A stretch of 64,000 nucleotides of DNA, from the NCBI GenBank assembly GCA_948567375.1, contig OX419759.1, positions 47,334,593 to 47,398,592 of the forward strand, in the 5' to 3' direction. Made by a program: the position numbers and the translations under genes. This document shows, piece after piece, positions 14,696-27,599 of the stretch. The first letter of the stretch is position 1; the number at the start of each line of letters is the position of its first letter. The DNA is from Lunularia cruciata (Eukaryota; Streptophyta; Marchantiopsida; Lunulariales; Lunulariaceae). A model generated the notes under the pieces. The model was not told the DNA's origin. It was given only the letters and a program-made list of their open reading frames with translations, and made no database searches.

Positions 14696-15388
14696 GTAAC
14701 ACCCATTTGTGCATGTGTGTGGTATTGTGATATTTAGCTTGGTATTGTAAGTACTTGAGAGATATTATTTATATAGAGATAAAAGATAGTTCCACATTAG
14801 TCATGATTAGCTAAAGTTAGTTATAGCTAAGATAGAGGGGAACTTACTTTAGAGGAAGTGGAAAAGATGAACACCACTATTTTGGATTCTAGTGTATTGA
14901 CTTGGTATTATTCTTGGGTGTTTGGCTTTGAGAAAAGAGTTGAGAACTCTTAGGCCCGCAAGCCTTTTTGTTTTGGATTCTTCTTTAGTCTAAGGATAAC
15001 CCCATGTGAAGGAATCCTTGACTTAGTGGTTGGGTTAAGATAATTTCACATGCTTAATGGCATATGCCCATATGGATGGATATTCCTTTATACCTTTTGA
15101 CTTTACTTGACTTTTAGCCTAGTTACTTGAGTTATTGTGGTAAATAGTAATTTTAGTGCATAACTATTTTACAAGTATATAAACAAGGGGTGAAGAGGTA
15201 CTCATTATCCTTTCATTTGCAACTATCTCTCTCTCATTGAGTTCTCTAGTGAGCAATGTCTTGAGTCTTGGAGTGTTAGCCTTGGAGGAGTATGATGGAG
15301 TTGGGGTTCCTTGCCTTCTTAGTCCATGGTTCGTTACCATAATAGCCATCAAAGGTTCATCTTGAGTGAGAGACAGGCTGGATCATAG
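14696..15388 (+). repeat. Repeat T, copy T2, inserted in the 5' LTR of G1
   Basis: The 3' LTR lacks this stretch: it reads GGTTGCTTGCCTGAAC straight into AAAGAGGAAGAAAGG. The insert begins TGTAACACCC and ends near ATAGAACA, and contains a TATA-like box AAGTATATAAAC near 15174-15185. This fits a solo LTR of another element. T1 at 6850-7300 is a second copy of its right half. The insertion is younger than G1. Ends are accurate to a few bases. Confidence 0.75.
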
Positions 15389-16461
15389 AACATAGAGGAA
15401 GAAAGGAGATGAAGCATCAAAAGTGATTGAGGTTTGGATAGAGGAACCCTCAAGGGGAAGGTATGGATTGGACAAAGAGAGTTGGCAAAAGTCCAAGAGA
15501 GTGAAGGATAGGGTTGGATAAAGATAGAGGGCACATGAGAGAAAATTTTCAAAGTTGGCTTTTGGAACTGTGACAGGACAGAAAGGTGAAATCTCAAAGA
15601 GAATCTGCCGGACAGAGAGAGGACATGGAGAAACTCACAAGACAGAAGAGAATCTGTCCGATAGAGAGAGTACCTAGAGAAACTCATGAACAACTGCGGC
15701 AGAACAGGAAGACAACAGGCTGTAAGAGATAGGGGTTAGAACGTGATTGATTTCATTTCTTCTATTACATGCTTGGACAATTGAAACTTAAGGTGTGAGC
15801 ACTGTAGGGCTTGGAGTTGATTGGTTTACCCCAAAGATTGTAAATTGCAAGGCTTGGTATTGTGATGCATACGCAGTTATCCATGATTGAATGTGAATAT
15901 TTTGATCCCTGAATAGTGTCAAGGAGAGAACTCCATTCTCAAAGCTCCCAATCATGTTACACAAGCAGGTCTTGCCATTGATATGGTAACAATGATCTGA
16001 AACTGGCCATAGGCTTGTGAATCATTAGACCAAATCCACCACCACCCCATTACATACAAGCCCAATATTAATAGAACTTGAACATTAGCTAGTGAATCTT
16101 GAAGATCAAGAATATCCCAAGAAAGCCAACACAAGGAATCATAAGAGAAGCCTACGCTTAGGGACAGTCACAGCCAGGCTGCTCCAACAAGCAAGAGATT
16201 TCCATCCATGCAAGAGTAAACAAAAAAGAGTGCCTGATTACAAGAAGTTTTGAATCATCAACAAATAGAGCAATCTAAGCACAAGCATCAAGGTGCCTGG
16301 TGCACTCTCAAGACAGACAATCCCTGTGACATAAGTGGAGACCATGCTAGGGACTCTTGAGGCTTGTGCTTAGACATTAGGAACAGATTGGAGCCGAGGG
16401 AGGCATTAGGAGCAGATTGGGCAGAGTCGTGCATTAGTCGTAGATTTGAGCTGAGGAAAGA

Positions 16462-17670
16462 ATGGCACTAGAATCTTCATTTGCAGATATGTCAAGGGAA
16501 CAAGAGATTTTTTTGATAGTCATGGCAGCCATGAGAGCCATGAAGGATCAAGATGAAGAAAGACATAGAAGGAAGGCACAATCCTCTCAAGTCACAAAGT
16601 GTCTGCGCATAGTGGTGGACCATCAGCATGAGTTTGATGGTGAGGATGTGACTAGATACTTGAAGGTCTATTGGAGAGAGGTCAAACTTCATGACCTTGA
16701 TGGAAAGATTGCCATTGAAAGGTTCCCTACGCTGGTGGAGCTTAAAATCAGGAAGATGGTTGAAAGTTTAGTTGAAGAGACTACAACATGGGAGGAGTTC
16801 TAGCAAATGATGAAGGAGGAGTTCCTATTGCAAGATGCGGATCAGATCACTCAAGCCATGTTCTTGGATTGGGTGAACAATAGGAGCAAGAGCTTGGGGC
16901 TGCAAGATCTCCTAAGAGAGTTTAATAAAAGGCTAGGTCAGTTGTCTAACTATGAAGCTGAAGCAATTAAATTATAGAGGTCTAACTATTTCCTACGAGT
17001 TGCAGATAGCCGGTTGCAAGATGAGTTGGAGTATGCGCTTGACTTACTTCAACCTGATTGCAGGGGAATTGTTGAGTGGAAGAAGATAGAGGAGGCTACT
17101 ATCTAGGAGAGCCGTAGGAGGAGACAGAGAGAGCTAGATGAGGAAGCGATAGCCAAGGCACCTCTTCAGAGCAGTCCTTTTGGATCCAGTAAAGAGAAGT
17201 TGGAATAGTAGGCAAACAAGGTGGTCAAAGAAGGAGTAGTTGATGAGATTTCACTATTGATGGAAGGGCTGAAGATTCTGACCACAAAGGTTGACCAATT
17301 GCAGAGCGGGAGTGGTGCTACAAAAATAGGTGGAGAGAGGAGGCAACCCTTTGGGTGCATGTGGTGTGACAGTAAGAGTCATACCAAAAGAGACTGCCAA
17401 GAGTTATTGCAAGCATTGTACAAACAACTGGTGAAATTTGTTGGAGAATCGGGAATGAAGAAGATAGCATTCTACAATACCGGTGAGCCAATACCACTGA
17501 ACGGTAATAGAGGAGGCATGAAGGCTTTGCTTGAAAGACACATGGGCAAACAGGAAGTGGGCATGGCTGTTGCTGCCTTTGAGCCTAGTGTGTATAACAT
17601 TGTGAGTGAGAGGAAGCAAAGTGCAGATTTAGGTGAAGCAGAGAAGAAAAGACTAGCAGAGCAAGTCTAG
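16462..17670 (+). mobile_element. G1 gag region
   Basis: The first frame begins MALESSFADM near 16462 and is followed by gag-like capsid sequence (helical, with W and charged residues). A CX2CX4HX4C zinc knuckle, CMWCDSKSHTKRDC, lies near 17356-17400. The same knuckle type occurs in G2 (CIWCDGNEHTRNKC), which marks the two elements as relatives. The region is broken. Confidence 0.75.
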
Positions 17671-17813
17671 AGGAAATCAAGATGGGATGCACCAATTGCA
17701 ATAACAGCTATCACAACAAAGGTTGGTGCTACTGGGATGCAATGATTGAGGAGAAGAGGAAGGCTGATCAGCAGGCAGAAACTGAAGGGCAAGCAAAGGA
17801 GAAACAACAATGA

Positions 17814-18962
17814 GTGGAACCGGAGAGAAGGCAGATCAGAAGGAAGGAGGTACAATTTAGTGACACTCAAAAAGGCAAAGATCAGGGTTTGAGTGGTGGA
17901 GAGAAGTCTAGAATGGACGTAGAGGGTGCAAAAAACCAAAAACTTGGGGAGAGATCTTCCAAAAAAGGACCAGGTTGGTTGTTGAGTCGTGATGTAGAGA
18001 TGGAGCTCAATCCTCAGGAGATTGCTAAGAAATTTTGGAAGCAAGAGGCGAGAGGATTCACAAATGAAGAATTCTTTGGAAGCTTGCAAAAGGATGTGCA
18101 AGATCTTATCCTAGCTAAGGCAAAGAAGAAGCGGTTCTACAAGGAGTGTCCTCATACATCCTTCTTGGACAAGGACGGAAGCGAGGCAGATGAGGAAGTA
18201 AGTACTTATGGCTTAGAGCTTGAAAAGGAAAATTCAGAAGACGACACCAAGGAAGCACATGTCTATGATGTTGCAATTGAGGAAGAGAGGCCGTTTGTGC
18301 CAATGTCTAAAGAGGTGCAAGATTCCTTTTGGGTGAGAAGCTACATCGAGTGTGAGATCGAGATGCAAGGTGTGAGGCATATGGTGAGAGCACTGATTGA
18401 CTCAAGATCGGAGGTTAATTTGATGTCAAGGACGGTCTACAAAGAAGGTTGGTGGAAGGTGGATCATGACATTGACTTGAAGGTAAACTTGGTGAACCAA
18501 ACCAAGAATGCCTTGTGGGGAGCTTGTCCTAATGTTAAGATAAAGATAGGGAATGTAATGGAGCAGATTAATATGTTTGTCCACAATACCTTGCCTTATC
18601 TTGTCATACTAAGGCAGCCTTTCATCACTCAGTTTAGGATGAAAAGTAAGGTCTTGAATGATCTGACTCACATGGCAAAGGTTAGGAGGCAGAATGGGGC
18701 AAGAATAGTGCAGTTCCCTAATGTTTTGCTTGGCAGCGATAGGAACAGGAGAGAGAGAGTTGAGAGATCTAGAAAAGCTTATTGGAAGGTAGGGTTTCCA
18801 CTAGGTGCCTTGGCAGGGAAGGTGGAAGAACAAGGTGCCATATACAGTATTCCACCACAGAGAATCAGCGAGCGGGACTATTTTGATAGAACCTACATTG
18901 GAGTCCAAAGGGATAGGACTTTTTGGTTTGTGCATGTAGAGAGCACATCAAAAAGTTTATAG
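17814..18962 (+). mobile_element. G1 protease region
   Basis: A 382-residue frame holds a charged N-terminal part and then a retropepsin-like fold. The active-site context reads ALIDSRSEVNLMS where the family usually has DSG, then GACPNVKIKIG and a VILRQPFIT segment (usually LGQPxI). G2 carries the same module (KVGDVVIEQNFF, LGQPFI). The position between gag and RT agrees with Ty3/gypsy order. Confidence 0.8.
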
Positions 18963-19342
18963 AAAAGGATGAGAAAGAAGGAGAAAGTTCTAAAAACAGC
19001 AAAAGCAATGGAAAAGGGCAAGGCTGTCATTGGAGTGTTGGAAGATCAAGGAGAATGCAAGTCGTTCAAGGAGGTGATTAGTGCAATGGAGAAAGGAGAT
19101 TTGGTGATTGAGATAGGGGAGGGATTTTATTATCCACTTTCAAAATTGGTTTGTGAAGTGGAGCGCAATACCAAGTACAAAATGATGGACAAGAAGGTTA
19201 GTCCCATTGATGTTCCGTTACCGTTGGATGTATCAGATTTGCTACGGAGAACTAGAGAAGAACCAAGGTTGAGAAAGGTGGAGAATATTGGCCATTCTTT
19301 TACTAAGGAGACCTGGCAGAACTTACAGTTGGAGGGGATGGT

Positions 19343-20800
19343 TTGCTCACGGAGGTTGAGCGCCAAGCATTCAAGGAGATGATTGGTAAGTGTGGAAAAG
19401 CCTTTGCTTTCAAGATTGAGGAGATTGGGTGTGTGAATCCACTGGAAGTCACACCAATGATTATATTCACAGTTCTGTATGTGCCATGGGATTTGAGATT
19501 GATACCGGTGCCAAAGGCGCTTTTGCCTCAACTATCAAAGCTGTTGAAGGAAAAGGTCAGAGCCAAGATTTTGGAGCCATCAGAAGCACCGTACTCCAAT
19601 ATCTGGTTCATGGTCAGAAAGAAGAACGGCAAGCTGCGGGTCATATAGGATATGGAACCGCCAAACAAGGTAACAGTTCAAAATTCTAGTGTAGGATCGT
19701 TGTGGATGATTTTGCTGAAGAGTTTGTAAGAAGTGCCATTTACTCTATTGGAGATCTGTACTCGGGGTATGATCAGTTTCAGCTCACTGAAGGAAGCCAA
19801 GACATAACCACCATGTAGACCCCACTAGGCTTGATGCGCATGTGCACTCTCGAGATGGGAGCTACCAACTCGGTGGCACATATCATATGCACATTGTTAT
19901 GAATCATATTTTGCAACCTTTCATTCCTAAAAGAACCCGTCCATTCCTTGATGATATACCTATTAAGGGTTGCACAACAGGTGAGAAGTACACCACTTGG
20001 TGGATGGCGGTATAAGGAGGTTTGTCATGGATCACATTCGAGATGTGGAGGCTATACTAAAGCAGTTGATAGAGGTAGGAGTGACTCTTTTTGGGGAGAA
20101 TTCAGGGTTTGGACTTGGAGAAATATTGGTGGTAGGGCATATGTGCTGTTTGTATGGGCAAAAACCAAATAAGGAGAAGATCAAAGATTGTTCTTCGGTT
20201 CAGGAGGTAAGGCGGTTCTTAGGAACATGTGTTTTCTATCGTATCTGGTTACCTCATTTTGCTCATGTTGCAGAGCCTCTTTAAAAACTCTTGAGGAAGA
20301 GAATCAAGTTTATCTGGAGACCAGAGCATTCCATTGCTATGAAGAGGCTGAAGGAAGTGCTGCAAAACTTGCCAATACTCCGTCCGCTTGATTACAGTTG
20401 TGGCTTGCTGATCACAATAATAGTGGATTTGAGCCCTTATGCTGTTGGATGGGCTGTGGGCCAAGAAGACAAGATGGCAGCAGATATGCAACAAGGTTTG
20501 GAGCAAGAATCTTCACTGAGCAGCAGCGAAGGTACCCTCAAATCAAGCAAGAGTTGTGGGGTGCCAAGATAATGTTAAGGCAGTACAGGATTTGATAGGC
20601 TTGATTGGTGCTTATATCATTCTAGAGATAGATTGCTTATTACTTTTAGGGATGCCAATTGTGATACTCCAGATATTGCAATGTTGAGTTAGATAGTTTT
20701 CATCTGAATGTTTAATCCAGAGCTAAGACATATAGCTAGAAACGACAATCAAATGGCTGATATGCTATCTAGAGCATGCTATGATGAAACTGAAAATGGC
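19343..20800 (+). mobile_element. G1 reverse transcriptase and RNase H region
   Basis: About 19343-19660 gives the RT N-terminus with LLKEKVRAKILEPSEAPYSN and VRKKNGKLRVI, typical of gypsy RT. RT remnants continue to about 20170 with GEILVVGH. About 20290-20780 matches the RT connection and RNase H start (FIWRPEHSIAMKRLKEVL), ending with the ARNDNQMADMLSR phrase that closes RNase H. The region is broken in many places. Confidence 0.8.
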
Positions 20801-20899
20801 TGTAGAGTAGATGCATATAAGATAGATCAGAATCTACCCTTTAGAGAAGAGTTAACTTTGATGATCTTCTTGTTGTTAGGAAATATCTTAGTTCTTTAG

Positions 20900-22090
20900 A
20901 GAAAAACTCAAAGTGGACAAGAGAGGACTTTGAGAAGATTAAAAGAAAATCAGGCAAGTTCTTATTGAAGGAGGGGTATCTTTGGCAAAGGCCCAAGAAC
21001 TGTGATGGAATTGCATTGCAAGTGGTGGGAGATGAAGATACAAAACAGAAGGTACTACAAGACTCAAATGATGTAGAGGCTGTAGGCCATCGTGGAGTTC
21101 AAGGTACATATGAGCGCATTCAAGGATTGTATTGGTGACCTAGAGTTTATAAAGATGTAAGGCGCTACATGGAGACCTATGAGACTTGCCAAGTCTAATC
21201 CAAGATATGGCACAGGGATGGGTTGAAGCCTACATATCCGCTGAACCTTCATTTTCAATGGGTTCTAGACTTAGTTCATATGCCCTCAGGGGTTCGAGGA
21301 GCAAAGTATCTGGTTTTGGCCAGGGAGGATCTGTCTAACTATGTGGAAGGGAGGGCATTGACATCAACACATACCCAACAAGTATGTTGGTTCATCTTGG
21401 AAGATATTATTGCTAGGCATGGTTGCTTCTATCAGATGAGAGCATATTGGAAGGAGTTGGATGCAAAAGAAGCCACAAATTTCTTTGCTAAGTTCAACAT
21501 CAAGCTGAACTTTACAACTGCCTACAATCCAAAAGCAAATGGTAAGAGCGAGTGAGGTCATGCACCAATTGTAAATGCTTTGGTGAAGGCCTGCCAAGGT
21601 GGGATGCATAAGTGGCCTGATTTGTTACCATTGGTGCTAATGGCGGATAGGCTGACTTGTAGCTCAGTGATTGGAATGCCACTTGCTGAATTATTGTGAG
21701 GTCATTTGCCTATTATGCCAATGGAGGAGGACATCGCAAACTAGAGGACTGTCTCACTGGGAGGATAAAGTGTCTACAGAGGAGTTGATCTTGCACCAGA
21801 TTGAGCATTTAGACCTTACACCACTAAAAATGCAAGTGGCAAGAGATAAGGTGAAGGAAGTGCGGTTGAAGAACAAGGTATACTTTGACAAAACTCACCG
21901 ACTACAACCAGTGCCTATTGGTGAAGGAGATTGGGTGCTGATTTCAGATAATAGCCTTGACATGTGGCAGTTAGCACTCAAGAAGTTTGCTCGTCAATAG
22001 CATGGACCATTTGTAGTCACCAAGGTTCATGAGAATGCAACCTACAACATACGAGATCTGCAGAGCATTGATTGCCATATGTTGGGAAGA
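20900..22090 (+). mobile_element. G1 integrase region
   Basis: Zinc-binding remnants lie near 21060-21200. The integrase core follows (21223-21555) with VLDLVHMPSGVRGAKYLVLA, a WxxLxAKEATNFFAKFNI stretch and TTAYNPKANGKSE, the typical end of the core. A C-terminal part near 21830-22010 has KNKVYFDKTHRLQPVPIGEG and DWVL. A polypurine tract and the 3' LTR follow. Confidence 0.8.
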
Positions 22091-22250
22091 GAGTAAAGCT
22101 TTTCAAATGATGAGCAGGAATTGGAGAAGGAGATAACCAAGGAAGCAACTCGGAGGAGGTACCTGATGGAGTTATGGAAGAAGATTGAATTTGAACTCCT
22201 AGAGCCTTGATGGTGCAGACCGGAGACTGCATAGGATTGGTGGGGGTGAA

Positions 22251-25200
22251 TGTCATAGGGAAAATAATCCATGCATACCATTGGTGCCAGTTGGTGTGAG
22301 TCTTCCTCTTTTCTTTTTTCATGTTATAGTGAACTCGTTTTCTTTTTATGTTACGGTGAAACTGGGAGTTGTTTTGTGTTCCTATAAGCTCAAGGATTTT
22401 CTCTTATGTTACATAAGCTCAAGGATTTTCTCTTATGCTAGATAAGCTCAGGATTTTCTTTTGTGTTACATGAGCGGTAGGCCCGAACAAAGAAAGTTAT
22501 GGGGCTTCAAGAAAAGTTTGGTGAAGAGAGGACTTCTAAAGGATTTTGGGAGTTGACAGAAGAATAGGTAATTTAGCTTGAAGCTTGGTGAGTATCCAAG
22601 GCATGAGCGGTAATGTGTCTTCAAAACCTGGGAGTTTGTTTTGTTATGGTAAGGAAGGAGAAAAGAAAAGAACTCAAGAGCAAAGGGAAACAAGGAGCCA
22701 GAAAATTTGGCAACGTCAGGAACAAGGCTTTTTGGAGGTTGGGTTTTGCAGTTGGAATAGGACAAAAGGAAAAGTCAGCTGGAGCTCAAAAGAGGATTAT
22801 CGTGAAGGGGAGGAGTTGCACTGTAAAGGGGAGAGAGGGGATCAAGCAGGTTTTAGGAAGGGGGGAATTATCAAGAAGATTTTGGGGAACCAAAGAATTA
22901 TAGGGAAAGGGTTGGTAGGTCAGGAATATATTAAAGGGATGGAAGGTATAGAGAAAAAAAAGGTTTTAAGCAAGAAGACAAGAGGAATGGAAAGGAAGAG
23001 AGGTTGGGCAGGAAAGTGAACTCTAGAAAGAGAGTATCAAAAAGAGTGTTGAGTTGGAAGGACATATGATCAAAGGGTTTTTCCGAAAGAAAGAGAGTAT
23101 GGAAAGGAGTGTTGAGTTGGAAGGATGGACAATCAAGGACAGAGAGTATGGAAAGGAGTGTTGAGTTGGAAGGATAGAAAATCAAGGAAAGAGAGTATGG
23201 AGAGGAGTGTTGAGTTGGAAGGACGGACAATTGAGGATAGAGAGTATAGAAAGGAGTGTTGAGATGGAAGGACATATGATCGAATTGCTTTTTTGAAAGA
23301 TAGAGAGTATTGAAAGGGTTTTTGAGTTGGAAGGGCTGAAGGTCAAGAAGGGCTTCTCTTAAAAGACAACAAGATCTCAAGTAAAGGAAAGGAAGATTGA
23401 GAGGGTTTTAAAAAGGTGGCAGGAAAGGATAGAAAGGAAGGGTTTGCCGGACTGAGAAGTCTCAAAGGGTTTGGAAAGACTAGAGAAGAGAAGTGTGACA
23501 AGATAGGATCCAAGGCAAGAGGAAATCAAAAGGGAGACATAAAGGGTTTTGAGAAGAAAAAAGATGCGGAATCAGGAACAAAAGATAGAGGATTGAAAAA
23601 GCAGAGTGTAGACAGGACAAGGCATTGACGAGTGAAGGAGAGGAGCATTGAAGGATTTTGAGGGTTGCCAAGAAAGTGGAATTTTGAAAAGGGTTTTGTA
23701 GAGCAGAGAGCTCTTGGAGAAAGGTCTGAGGAGAAGAACATCAAAGGAGTGAAGAAGATTGGAGGAGGAAGGAAGAGCCTTGACAGGAAGGAAGTGGTAA
23801 AGACAGACACATATTGGAGGGTTGGAATTTGCCAAAGATAGAGCAGTCTTGAGCCAGCTTGCCTCCCATGTGAACAAGATTTTCCTAACCAGTCTGAAGT
23901 GTTTGGACCCATCTCCACTCGGTTGAGAGCTTGTGACACCTTCCCCTGGGTTGTGCTCCAATGTTAATTTACCATATTCTTCCCGTTCCCTTTTGTGGAG
24001 TCCCTCCAGATTAATGCAAGCAATTGAAGAGTGTTACTTCAAGCATTTGATAATCTGGATCAGGCGGTGGCCAGAGACTAGAAGCAGTGGTGACCAGAGC
24101 AGCATTTGCAGCATAAACACAGTCCTTTCTTATTTTTCAATCATGAAGGAAGTCATGTATTAAGAGCAACAATTGATGAATTTCCACAAGAAGGTATCTG
24201 CAACACTGAATTCTTCTTTGATACTCCTAAAATTCTATTCCATATTTTTAGTGCCCTGCAACCACAGTACAGTTAGGAGAAAGTAGTTTAGATGTGAGTA
24301 AAAGTACTTGTTGAATGAGGCAAACAATCTTCAAGGCTGAAGGGGAGAAGATTAGTGGATGACAAGAAGTAGGAGAACGACACGCAAGACAGGAGTTGAG
24401 AAAGTGGTAGTAAAAGGAGCAAATAGTAGAGAAGCTCTGGAAGGAAGATCCGGCTGCTATTGATGGTTGACCAATACTAAGGAAGGCTGCTGATGGTGTT
24501 AGAAAGAAGGAAGAAAGAGAGAGAGAATTTGGGAGGTACAAACTACTATTTGTACTAGTAAGAAAGACTAATAGGGAAAGTTAGGAAAGGAAAGGAGGAC
24601 TAAGACAGGCAGGGCAATTGAGAATTTGGTTGCGGTGGTGGTGATAGTATCACATTGGGAAAGAAGAGATTATTGTATGACTCTCATTTTACAAGAACAG
24701 TGGGATCTCAAAGGAGTAAGAGAGAGTGAAGTGACGGGAAAATTCTGGAAGGACAGTGTCTGGCCTGAACAAGGTTTGGGGAGAGTGAGGTCGAAGGAAG
24801 AAAGACTTGGCTGTGCAGGATTTGTGAGAGTGATCAAGGACAGGGAAGGGATTTCTCAAAGGAGATGGGATGGCTGCCAGGACAGATGAGTTGTGAGGAG
24901 AGAGAATCTTAAAAGGGGAAGGGCTTGGTACTTGTGTGCTAGGAAAGGCAAAAGAACTCCAAAGGTGAGAGAGGTTGCTTGCCTGAACAAAGAGGAAGAA
25001 AGGAGATGAAGCATCAAAAGTGATTGAGGTCTGGATAGGGGAACCCTCCAAGGGAAGGTATGGACTGGACAGAGAGAGTTGGCAGAAGTCCTTGAGAGTG
25101 AAGGACAAGGCTGGACAGAGACATATGGCACATGAGAGAAAATTTTCAAAGTTGGCTTTTGGAACTGTGACAGGACAGAAGGGTGAAGTCTCAAAGAGAA

Positions 25201-25928
25201 TCTACCGGACAGAGAGAGGACATGGAGAAACTCACAAGATAGAAGAGAATCTGCTGCACAAAGAGAGTACATGGAGAAACTCATGAACAGCTTCGGCAGA
25301 ACAGGAAGACAACGGGCTGTAAGAGATAGGGGTTAGAACATGGTTGATTTCATTTCTTCTATTACATGCTTGGACAGTTGAAACTTAAGGTGTGATCAAT
25401 GTAGGGCTTGGAGTTGATTGGTTCTCCCCAAAGATTGTAAATTGCAAGGCTTGGTATTGTGATGGATATGCGGTTCTCCATGATTGAATGTGAATATTTT
25501 GATCCCTGAATAGTGTCAAGGAGAGGTCTCCATTCTTGAAGCTCCCAATCATGTTACATAGGCAGGTCCTGCCATTGACCTGGTCACAATGATCTGAAAC
25601 TGGCCATAGGCTTGTGAATCATTAGACCAAATCCACCACCACCCCATTAAATACAAGCCCAATATTAATAGAACTTGAACATTAGCTAGTGAATCTTGAA
25701 GATAAAGAATATCCTAAGAAAGCCAACATGAGGAATCATTAAGAAGAGCCTACGCTCAGGGACAGTCATAGCCAGGCTGCTCCAACAAGCAAGAGATTGC
25801 CATCCAGGCAAGAGTAAAAAGAATAGAGGGCCTGATTACAGGAAGTTTTGAATCATCAACAAACAAGGCAATCTAAGCACAAGCAGCCAGTGCCCGGCCC
25901 ACTCTCAAGACCGATGATCCCCACAACA
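22251..25928 (+). repeat. 3' LTR of G1
   Basis: It starts TGTCATAGGG directly after a polypurine tract and matches 12001-16331. It lacks the T2 insertion. Near 22380-22470 it carries one more copy of a GCTCAAGGATTTTCTCTTATG repeat than the other LTR. Open frames inside it (for example near 22585, 23572 and 24856) mirror ones in the 5' LTR and have no recognisable domain. Confidence 0.85.
23020..23340. repeat. 49/62-base tandem repeat in the 3' LTR of G1
   Basis: The phrase GTGTTGAGTTGGA (once GTGTTGAGATGGA) recurs near 23046, 23109, 23158, 23207 and 23256. Spacings are 63, then 49, 49 and 49 bases. The short unit lacks a 13-base piece present in the 62-base units of the 5' LTR. Confidence 0.9.
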
Positions 25929-27540
25929 CCAGAAAGATGTAATAGCTCAACAAGAATGTCTCACCAAGGAGTCAAAGGAAGGAAGGATCAACCATGCAAA
26001 AAGCCTCCAAGTGCTAGAAGAACAGAAGGAATGGGGTAGGCAGTTGAAGCAAAGAGAAAAAAGATCAGCTGAAGTTATTGGACAGATTGGAAGAAACTCA
26101 AGCCTTGTTCATGGAATGCTAAAGAGAGAAGGAGTAGGGTGGGCTCTGAGGACCAACCACCACAAATTGAAGATGCAGGTCTAGCGCTTGCAAAATCAGG
26201 CCTACAAGGAGGACCACATGAACAACCTGTCCTTGCACTTGAAGGAGTATTTAGATAAGAAATTTAATGAAGAATGCTAGACCTTCATGTTGGAGATAGC
26301 TAGGTATGAAGCTCAAATGGACCAACTCATTAGATACTAAGAGGTGAATGAAGTCCTTCATCCCCAGTAGTTGTGGTCCAAGGCACATACCTGAAAGGAA
26401 GTACCTAATCCTTACTAAAGAGTGCTTGTCTTACTGAAGGACTTCTTATTGGGGAAGTGCCCCAAAAGGAATTCCTTTAGTAAAATATGCACTCTTAGTA
26501 AGGATTAGGTACCAAAAAGTTGAAAGGAGTTGAGCACTCTCAATAGGCCAGTCGTGCCTGCACTCAACATTGTGTGTATTTGAGAAGAGTGTCCTCAGGG
26601 TTAAGTGGCACTCAGAGTAGTATAGAGTTGAGGATGAGTGCACTTGGAATTGTACTTCACTTGGAGTTGTATATACTTGGGTTTATACAAGTACTCGGGG
26701 TTATATACTAAAGATAGAATAAGCGGGGTTTGATATCTCCCTTGACAAGTTTAGGAGCCTATCTTATCCTAATCATTCTATAGATGATTAGGATAAGATA
26801 AGATTAGGATAGTAAGATCAGTGATGGACAATTTGGATCAGGAATTTTCAAGATTCACATGGGATTCTGATCCCTTCAGCTTGGAGCCAGACTTGTATAT
26901 ACGGCTGAGTGCCACTCACACTTGGTGTTGTTCTTTTGTGTGATGCATTCTTTGATTACAAGGAAGGAGTACTCTTATTTCTTTGCAAGTTATGTTTCTT
27001 ACATTTTGCAATTTGTTTCAATACCTAAGCAAGAGTAGTAGTGAGGAATTTCACAATAGGTCTTCAATGCTTAGTGCCAAGCAAGTACTTGCATTTGATT
27101 GGGGTGTGCATTGAAAGATTTGAAGGAGTGAACTTGTGTAATGAGTGGATTAGGAAACTCACGCATAGGCACTACCATGGAATTGAAAAGTTTAGAAAAA
27201 AGTAGGAGGGAAATCAGTCTTGCAAGTTGTGCCTTAAGGGAAAAGTAGAACAAAATTGCAAGGACTGTGTCTTTGGAATGGAGTGGCACTAAGAGCTGGA
27301 CAAACAATCACCTTCAGAGCAATCCCAGCTAGATTTTAGAGTGAAAGTAATAATTATTTGATTTTCTGTTTTGCTGTAGTGTGCCACATAGGGTGACACT
27401 ACACTCTTCTGGGAGTGGTTCCGCCAAAGAGGTTTAACAAGAGACAATAAATGAATTGGGGTTCGGTGACAAGTATGTGTTTTGCTTCACTCTTATGCAT
27501 TTCAAAACAGTATCATAGTGGGAACAAACTGTTCTTATTA
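25929..27540 (+). mobile_element. Coiled-coil repeat family, copy R, right part
   Basis: It continues copy R beyond G1. Near 26230-26280 the sequence TTAGATAAGAAATTTAATGA matches TTTGATAAGAAATTTACTAA in copy R' near 43788. The right end (27340-27540) carries the family's terminal phrase GTAGTGTGCCACATAGGGTG and CTCTTCTGGGAGTGGTTCC, followed by AAGAGGTTTAAC, found again in R' near 44700 and reverse-complemented in Z near 45470. The terminal CAGTATCATAGTGGGAAC resembles an LTR-PBS junction but is not certain. Confidence 0.65.
26401..26512. repeat. Fold-back repeat, about 42-base arms
   Basis: The arms begin with GTACCTAATCCTTACTA and its exact reverse complement, and continue imperfectly inward. 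The loop itself contains a small hairpin, TTGGGG-AAGTG-CCCCAA (26449-26465). It lies in the right part of copy R. It could be a small MITE or part of the element's own regulatory region. Confidence 0.85.
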
Positions 27541-27599
27541 ACTATACTATAATCATGTCGACAATAAGCTGTCACACATGAACACTAGAATGCACCAAA

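Larger units (their letters stand above)
12001..16331 (+). repeat. 5' LTR of G1
   Basis: It matches 22251-25928 nearly end to end. It is about 650 bases longer than the 3' LTR mainly because of a repeat insertion at about 14696-15388. The right end was set where similarity to the other LTR fades, at a terminal ACA. A primer-binding site was not identified with confidence. Confidence 0.8.
12001..25928 (+). mobile_element. Ty3/gypsy fossil G1 with long LTRs
   Basis: A complete but broken element: a 5' LTR (12001-16331), a 5.9-kb interior in the order gag, protease, RT, RNase H, integrase, and a 3' LTR (22251-25928). Both LTRs start TGT and share the phrase TAGGGAAAATAATCC. A polypurine tract GGTGGGGGTGAA stands right before the 3' LTR. 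Over about 200 bases compared by eye (12181-12385 against 22461-22665) the LTRs differ at roughly one base in ten, so the insertion is old. The interior has well over ten breaks. It sits inside copy R, whose two parts flank it. No matching target duplication was seen at the flanks, so the outer ends may be off by a few bases. Confidence 0.85.

Noticed and set aside
12154-15693. Many minus- and plus-strand open frames of 60-156 residues
   Set aside because: They lie inside the G1 LTR, recur in the other LTR at matching places, and have no domain or codon pattern. They are LTR sequence.
22466-25286. Open frames of 60-149 residues in the second LTR
   Set aside because: Same reason: mirrored in the 5' LTR and without recognisable domains.
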